Assembly (NCBI RefSeq): GCF_023343835.1
Contig: NC_064438.1
Span: forward strand, 15,605,077 to 15,669,076
Direction: 5' to 3'
Length of the DNA: 64,000 bases
Source: Lagopus muta
Taxonomy: Eukaryota; Chordata; Aves; Galliformes; Phasianidae
The position numbers were made by a program, and so were the translations under genes. Under the pieces are notes generated by a model, which made no database searches, was not told the origin of the DNA, and worked only from the letters and a program-made list of their open reading frames with translations. The stretch's first letter is position 1. Every line of letters starts with the position of its first letter. Positions 39,001 through 48,000 of the stretch are shown piece by piece.

Positions 39001-42000
39001 ACTACGGCTCTCTGCAAGGCCCTCTCGTAGGTCCACCTGCAGCAGACGTTTCAGAGCAGCCATGAGTGGGTTCTAGTGGGGAAAAGGAGAAGAGAGGAGA
39101 AGCAGACTAAATTTGCACACAGAGGCACATACCTGGAACGTGGTCTCCACGGGACACCCACCCACCCAAAAGGAACCCAAATGCTGAATGATGCACATGG
39201 AAATGCACTGTTTTCTTTGCCTGCTTCCACTGGGCTCTGTTAGAGAGTGACTGTGTTTATACTTTTCCAAGAGGGAGCTCCAGCACATGTGCATGCACAA
39301 ACACACACATACAGCAGCTTCAAAAAAGAAAAAAATCATCTTTCTGTTTTCAGAAACACAGCCAAGTGCATGCACACATACCTCATCTTTATCCATAACA
39401 CTTATGGAAGCTATTTCCTACAGCCACTTCTCTGCTTGAAGATGAATTCCAGCCTCTCTCCAGTAGCTTCTCCTCTGTTGTAGGGTACTTTGTCTCCTTT
39501 TTGGGCACCTTCCCTGCACTTCCTTTTGTGTTCCCTTACAAACCAGCTATAGAAGGTCTGTCCCAGCCTACTGCTGCCTGTCATCACTGCAGGACAGCTA
39601 ATTCCAGATCTGCAAGGAGAGCATGGTGGCAGAGCCAGTAAAGGCACGTGGTAGCAGGGATGAGTCCAAGACAGGTACAGAGCAGCTTTAACAGTGATTT
39701 TTGTGAACAAAAAGACTTTTTCATGAAAAAATAAGAAGAACTGAAAAAAAAGATCACATATCTGTACTTGCCTTGGAAGCTAGGAAAGGCCAAAAATGGT
39801 ACTGACTGTCCTGGATGCTCCCCAAGGGCTCTTATTGCACAGGGGCCCACTGCTTTCCCCTAGCCTTCTGAACGATGCCTCACTGCTGCACCCTCCCTGC
39901 AGGAATGAGGAGCTGCCCCCAAGGAATACCTGAAAACATCTTCTACAAGCTCAAGGGGTCAGAGAAACTCTCAAACTCTCCTATGTCCCACCACCCCAAC
40001 TCAGCTGACAGCACATCTGGGAATTCATCTTCCTCACCAGCCAGCTGTCAGGACTTGTGCCGCTTTGCTTCCTGCCTTGCAGGTGCCCAGTATTAGCTAA
40101 AGAGCACAAGCCCAGCACGTGCAGCAGGCAGCACCCACTGCAGCCCTGCACACAGCTGCATTGCAGTCCCAAACTAACATGCCTTGGGTTACAGCCAGGC
40201 AGCTGGCAAGAACAACCAGCAGAGCTCGTCTCTGGCACGGGCAGAGCAGTGCCACAAAGTCTGTTTTAAGCACCACACCAGGCCTTGTGAGGTCAGGTCA
40301 TTGTCCCCCGTGGATGTGAGATGCCCCCAAGTGGTGACAGCAACAGCAGCAGATGAAAGGAGGGTGGTTGGGAATTAGGATTTTCTTTCTTAGACTAACC
40401 GGCTTCTTGGCTTCAAAAGTGTCACGCTCATCTCGAAGCTTCTTGTTCATCTCTCTGCTCCAAAAAAAAAAAAAAAAAAGAGGAAAGAAAAAACAAAGCC
40501 CTCATTGAAAATGGGATTAAAAGACCAACATTTGAAAGCTAGATGGAAAGGCAGCTAGGGGCACAAATGAAGATACTCGGTAATGTTGGTTATGTTGAGA
40601 TTTCCATGCATCCCAGTTCAGTTAACAGGCAGCAGGGAAGACTAAATTCCTCCCCTGGAGGAATTATTCAGTAACACAGTACAGCCTGTACCCTGCTGGA
40701 GCTGACCAAATTGCACAAGTCTATCCGGGCCTAGAAAAATAAGCAGTGTGTGAGTGCTGCTTGAATGCACTCCCACAGCACTGACACCACAGCACTGCCA
40801 ATGAAGCAGGGAACGAGCTTCACTAGAAAGGCCAACTCTCCACTTCTACCCCCAAACTGACCATTGACCATGTTGGCCATTCAGATGGCTTCCAGCAAGA
40901 AGCAGGATCTGCTCCAAGTCTGTCCCTTCTGTGCCCAAGGGTTTGACATCAGCCCCAGGCCTGTTCCTACCTGAGGAGCTCCAGCTGCCGAAGGAGGCTT
41001 TGTTTCTCTTTCTGCATGTTTTTGGAGACTCTGAACACATCCCTAGGTGAAGAGGGAATAAATCAATGGGAGACAAAATGCAAAGATCCCTTTCTCAGGA
41101 ACACCCGCAATATTCACAAAGCTGAAGGTCTTCCAGGAGGACTCAGAGGAAGGAGCATTGCCATGGGAGCTGGGATGCCTGAGTTTTACCCCAGCTCTCC
41201 AGCTCTCCTCTGGCATGAGGGCAGACAATCCGCTTTCCACTTTCACATGTATGTTTCCTCAACTGCTAGAGATGGGAAGGATGCTCTCTGTCATCTGGAA
41301 CTGAAACATCCCCTCATTGCAGCAATGTATTACTAGATTAAGCTCATAAACAGGAACACATGTGATTAGCATAGAATTTGTAGGGACTTTACAGAGGCAA
41401 TGATGAACTGGAAATTAGAAGGAGGACAACTCTCAGCTGAGGAATGTCTGTAATTTTTACAGTAATTTTAAAGCCAACTGTCAATGAACATACTCATTTC
41501 TCACTACTGGCAGGTGAGAGGTAGCAGTAACACCGCCTGTTCATACCAACACCACCACTGCAGTGTTACTTCTCTTCCTCAAGAGGAGACGGGCAGTTGT
41601 CTGATAAGACCACAGCTTCTAATTAAAGAATCTTATTCTTTAACTACTTGCACACCTGTCCTTCTCTGCCTGGGTCCCTGCTCTGACAGCCCACACAGCT
41701 GCTTCCCTTTCCATTCCCACCTGTCCTTCTGCTCTTGCTCATTCTGGGCCTCTTTCTGCAGCTTCTGCAGTTGTCCCTTGACAGCCTCTAGCTCCCATTT
41801 GCTTTTCTCCAGCTCCTCCAGTAGGTTTTCATTCAGGTGCCGGAGCTTTTCATTCTGCACACGGGTCTCCAGCTGCTCTGAGTTCAGAGACTGCAGCTGA
41901 TGTTCCAGCTGCAAAGGGAGAGGAGGAGTTAAATAGAAAGGGTTCTGAGCTACAATCATGTATAAAAACAGGCTGAAAGAAGGGAGGAAAACACAGCTTA

Positions 42001-45000
42001 GGTCCACAAGACCACCAAAGGTATCAAGAAGGTGAACTGGAAGCAATTATTTCTCATCAGCGCTAACACCAAGGAACAAGCAATGCTGTTAGGCTGAGGA
42101 AGTGCTTCAGGCAGAGTAGAAATCTGAGTGCAAACGAAGGTCATAGGACGACGGGAAAAACTTGGGTGGAAGCAGGGTTATGTCTGTTGGGAGTTATTAA
42201 GCACAGATGTTAAAATGCATCCTTGGGTTTAGGGACTTCCTGAGCCCATGGCAGCTGAAAAAGGGATGCATCAAGGCGTTGGGGTATGTCACACTACTCA
42301 TACACAGAGAATTAAGTGACCTGGTGATCTTCACTCATGTTGAAGATAGAGATTCGGGCTAGAGGGGTTGTTTAAATGCTGCTGGGGCACAGCTTCCCAC
42401 AAGACACCAGCACGAATAACAGGCCTAACTTCAAAAGTTTGAAGTCTGCTCCCTGTACTCAGCTAGCAACGTGATCATTTGCAAATGCCTGGCATAGGCT
42501 GGGAAAGAGACAAAGACAGACGCATCAGTCAAATTCACTTGTCTCAGTCAAGTAGGGCATCACTGGAAGGATCACACTGATATTTCAGTATCCAGTCAAC
42601 CACATTTGCTAACCAAGGCCCTCTGCTGAATTTGGTGCTACAAAGAAATGGGAGTACACACAATCCGAACTCACTTTCCACAGTCACAGTCACTTGAGCT
42701 GAATGTATTGTTTGTTCCCAGAAGTTCTGCATATACAAGCGTGTTTAGCTCTTCAAATACCCTGTGTGACAACTTCTTGAGTGCACAGAGGGAATGTTAG
42801 GTAAGGGCACAGGGAGAAGAGATCTCACCAAGGGACAGGTACCCCTGTGTAAGCCAAGCATGCTTTAAGCACACCTTTTCTGCTCCTTCAAGTAGACTCT
42901 CAAAGGGAAAGTGAAAGAAACACGCTGTGACACAAGGTGAAGTGCTTTTCTCTTTCCTGCCCTGCTCTCTGCAAAAACACGTGTACAAGTCATGAATAGA
43001 GCTCACCTTTCTCAGGTTCCTTGAAACATCAAAGCCCTACATTTCTTCCCACTGCAACTACAAGTACACGTCATGCTCAGCTTTGACTCAAGAGTTCCAG
43101 TCCTTTGGACATCATGGAAAATCTTAGCACAACCGCATATGTTGAGCAGACAAGTTCAGAGTAAGAAACAGTAACACCAGCCCACAGCCTCTGGATCTTT
43201 CAATAAGCCAGGGGATGGGATTTAAATAAAGCATGTGCCCCTCTCTGAGAATTCTCAAAATCACAAAGAATTCTGGTTTTATGCTGTCTGTACACTGATT
43301 CTGCAGAGTAGCACAATCACAATATTGGAGTTCCACCACAAGAGGGACCAAGCTGCCCGTGTAACTTGGTACAAGCCTCCAAGATAAAGACATCAGAAAA
43401 GCTCAGCTGAGTAAGAGTGTCCACACACTGCCCCGACCCACAGCAAGAAGAGATGCTAATTAGGAAGAGTATGCATAGATAGCCACTATGCTCTACACCC
43501 CCAGCATCGATAGTTCTTAGACTAAAGATGATGGAATCTGTATCCCTGACTTCTCTCCCTTTCAGTATGTTTATGAGCCTGCTGTCCATCAGTTTGTCCA
43601 ATCTGTTTTTGAAGTGCTAATTCACAACCTTCTGTGGCAAAATTTCTATTATTTCTATTTATTAATCCACAGAAGTACAATCTTTGAGATCAGCCTCCTA
43701 CTTGTCTTGTTGAGTGTCCTTCGTCTGTGCTGTTGCAGGATTTGAGGAATAACAATTGCATGGGGACCTTATCCACAACCATCCTCAATCTGTAAAGCTC
43801 TGGTATAACTTCCCTCAGTCTCCTCCATTCCAAAATTAGGGTTAGGCTTTCCTAGTTTCTCTTCCTAAAGCAAATACACTATTCCCTTTATTATATCAGC
43901 AACCTGAACCTTTATTTCTCACACTGGACTTAGAGGAGACCATAACTACAAACCAATTAAGAAAATGACACCCTCTATCTTATTCTCATTACCATTCCTC
44001 ATGGTATCTGAAGTTTTATCAGCTTTTCCAGCTGCTGTACAACGAGCTGTTGAGTTCAGAGAACTTCTGTTTCATCCTCATCACAGCTAGCTATCCAACT
44101 TGGATATCTCCAGTCACCAGAACCTTCCACGTAACTCCCATGACTTCTTTCTGCAGCAGACACATTCCAGTTTTCCAGAGAAGAAGGGAAAGACATCCAA
44201 ACTGGACTACCATGTACAAATGCCCATGCCTGGGACTGACAAGCCAATGGAAAATTTCTGCTTTGATCTTTTTACTGATTGATTAATCAATATGTCATTA
44301 GGTACTGAAATGCAAGCATGCAGTACATGCAGCTCAAAGCTTCAGGGAACTGTTCCCTCTGGGTTATTTTGGAGCAGCCAGAAAAAAAACTATTTGGCTC
44401 TTGCATGTCTATACACAGCTTTCCTACACACCACAAAAGGCGCCAAATTCACAACTTCCAAATCTTTACCTCATTTTCCTTGCCAAATTAAGGTATTATA
44501 CAAGAGAAACCAAAGCAGATGAGAAAACGAGGGCCAAGATGTTCACAGGGAGACATTGCTGTTGCAGCCAAACTAACCCACTTCAACACCTTCAGAGATG
44601 GGCAAAATTAGGCTGGCTCATACTGTCAGCAGACGAAAGCCACCCCCATCCAGAAAAGGTCTTTATAGAAATACGGTAGAAGGCGGCGCACTTTAGAAAG
44701 GCTTTGGGCTCTGTTACCTTCTTTTGTCGATAGAGGATTTTCTCCAGCTCTTGCTCTTTGCTGTGCAGTTCCTTTTGGAGCAGGTTACTCCTGTTGTGTT
44801 TCAGTGCTTCCTGCAAAGATGGAGACACACAGCTATGCACACCCAGCACAATTAAGAGCTGCTCCTTAACCGGATGAGCCACCCTCCCTGGCTCAGACCA
44901 CAGAAAGTTTGACTTCGGCCAAAAGAGATGAGGTACCTGGCAGATTAGCCTCTCCCTTTCTGCTTTGATCTGTTGCTCCATTTCTTCATAAAGGCATCTG

Positions 45001-48000
45001 ACTTCCCGGTCATGGTCCGTCTCCTTTCTACGAAAGAAAAGGTGCACACATATCACAAGAGAGAAAGAGAATGCAGAAAACAGGAGAGAAGAGTGCAAAG
45101 AGAGTCCTACTAAGAGCTGCGTGGCATTGCCAGAAGGTTACTTCCGTTGGTTTTTCACCAGATCAAATGTTATGGGTGTGTACTGCTACAAAACAAACCT
45201 CTGGCAATCAGGTCAAGATAAACAGTCATTTCATTACAGCAAGAAAAATCTCAATGTCCTGTAACCCAGCCTCTCCTGACACTTAAGGCAGAATATAAAG
45301 CATATATACTGAGGCAGAATATAACACTTGTAATTTCATCCAAATATCAGCCATTTCCAGACAGTAAGTAGCAACAATGTTCTCCTTACCGCTTCAATGC
45401 CCGCTCCATAGACTCCTTTTCATGATTCACCTCCCTGATGTATGAGGAAACACGCAGCAGAAACTCCTCAAAATTGGCCAAGAGCTCCGGCCGCTCCTTT
45501 CGTAGCCGGGCCCAAAGATCTCGAACCTCGCTAGGACTGGAGCAAGCATACAGGAGAGAAAGAAAGCAAATGAATTTGTGTCATCTACTGGATTGTTACT
45601 CTAATTCCAGCATGCATTCAGGGGAGGGCAGACTGCCCTTGTCCTGTCACCTCCTCCTGTACACCATACAGCAAAGAGGTTAAAATAAAGTGTGAGGTTA
45701 AAATGGAGGAGGTCATCTGAAAGACAAAAAGTCACCTAGGAAGAAAATCTGGAACAATTATTTTCCAAGTATTCCGTAATAATACATTTGGTGTCTAAAC
45801 CAAGATTGGAAGAGATGAACATTCAGGAAACTCCCACAGCCCAGGGATTTTGGCACACATCACACAGGTGTCACTCTCACACCATGGCAGTACAAGTGGA
45901 TGCTACTGCCATTCTCTGTCTGTTCATCTAGCAAGGTTGGAAACTAAATCACAAACTAAAGGAGCAAATTTTCATGGTGTTACATTATGGATAATGTAAC
46001 AGTCAAGATCAGATTCAGTTGCAAAACAGTGAAGATCAGATTCCTTCTCCCCCTCTCATTAGCTTCTGTTTCCTGTTAATTCTTTATAACAGCTGCCTCA
46101 GCACAAAGGCATGACAGCAACCTCTGAACTCATTGTAGTATAGAACTGTCAAAATGAGGATAAGACTTAACAAACTTGAAGACCGGATGCTTCACAAATT
46201 GTTGTAAACAGCACAGGCTACTTAGCCAAAACAATCATATGGCTTTCACAGTGTCACTCCTTCATTTGCAGCATTCAGTTTTTCTTCCAAAGTTGTTCAG
46301 CATTAGCAGGTGCTTTGCATCACAGTGCATGTGAGACAGCACAATCTGTTTCATGACAGATGCAGCTCTGCAAACAGCAAAGTCCTTGGCCCTCAGCTTC
46401 TGTCTCCAATCCTGACTGTTTCCAACCCCTGCTTGGAGCAGAGCTGCTCCCAGCAAACTGGTGCCAACTGCTGTACTATGAAGCCTGGAGAAAAGAAAAA
46501 AAAGAAAATACCACCACCACCAAAACCCCATTGCCACACAGACTGTTGGACCACCCCAGCTCCAACACATTTGCATCAGTAAGAAGCAACCACAGAAAAT
46601 GCTTCACTTGGTAAGGCCCTAAAAAAAATCTACAGGCTACCAGCTGGATGACAGTGAGTCTGTAAGTTCTACTGAGGCCACAAGTGAGGGTATTGATACC
46701 AAATTCCAAAGCTCTGGTGAGCATCTGCTCATTTCAGCTTCTTACTGCTTTCAAGATCAGCTCAGTCCCCCGTAATCCCTTGAGCACACATCTTTCAGGC
46801 AGAATCTTAGAGTTAAGATTTTCCAAACATATGTGAACGCTCACAGGCCCTCTTGGAACAGACAGAACACACATCCTCCTTACCTTGTCTAACCCTCACA
46901 TGCTTCTTTTCATCTGTCACATGCAGATGAGTTTCCACATCAATTGCTACATCTTACAGCTGTGGTATGAACTTAAAGTTTGGGAAACAATTTGTGAAAA
47001 GCATTGCACTGAAGGTAACTTATAACTGATGAGACAACCCAGACTTCATTACATTTGTTAACAACAAGCATACAAAAAAAAAAAAACCAAAAAGCAAAAA
47101 AACACCAGCAACAAAGAAAAAAACAACAAACCAAGGAAGAACTAAGCAGTACTTCAGGAGCAAGCAGCTCAGTTCACCTCCTGGATGTTTGCTGGTACTT
47201 TCAAGTTTTGGTACTGCAAGATCAAAACAAGGTAGAGGTAAGGCCACAAGACACCCCTACTTACTCTTCAAACACCTGGGCTGCTCCAAGCTGCTCCATC
47301 ATGGAGCAGAATCGTTTCTCTTCATCGTCTGCTGGGTCCATGTCATCTGACCAACCTGACTCAAAGGTCTCCTCGTGACTGGAGTGATCTGTCCTTCCAG
47401 CCTCTTGACACAAGTCGATTCCTATTAACTTTCCTGAGGAAGGGAAGAAGGAGAAAAAAGTCAAACTGGATGTCACTGCTCTGTGAGAAGCTGCCTGCAC
47501 TCTACTGTTGTACAATACAGCTCCTAGTCAGTAAAGAGCCTCAGTTCTGACGTGCTGAGTGATGTCAGCGTCCAGTCTGCAATGCTGGGACTGAAATTGG
47601 CTTCCAGCCTGACAACAAGCTGTAATGGCTCTGCTCACATCTGTGCTAAAATGACATACCACTCCCAGCCTTGGATCCTCTGCATGTGAAACGTGGCGTT
47701 TGGTCATTCCGCTCCTGTGGAGCCATGCTATGAGGATTCAGTTGCCAACGATGCCACAAACCCCCTCTAAGATTGCAAGCCAGGCACTGAACAGCTTCAC
47801 GCCTCAGTTTCTCAGTTCACAAAAAAGTATCAGGGAGATCATTACCCTTCTCTTCCCTTCCAGGATGCTACATCCGCTCTGATTTACATGCTACAGGACA
47901 GACTGCCTCTTGCTGGGACTGTGGGGCATCTGAACAAAACAAACTTATCCTCTGAACAGCCCTCCAGCCCCATCCCACAGACGTACCAGTTCCAGCTTCC

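Noticed and set aside
39037..39072. 36 bp phase-0 mini-exon ([12 protein letters not shown]) between the coiled-coil and linker exons
   Set aside because: The donor GTGGAC is poor, there is no family similarity, and the flanking exons already join in phase without it.
41484..41900. 138-codon + strand frame, Ser/Cys-rich
   Set aside because: It is the antisense shadow of the CRACR2B coiled-coil exon at 41721-41908.
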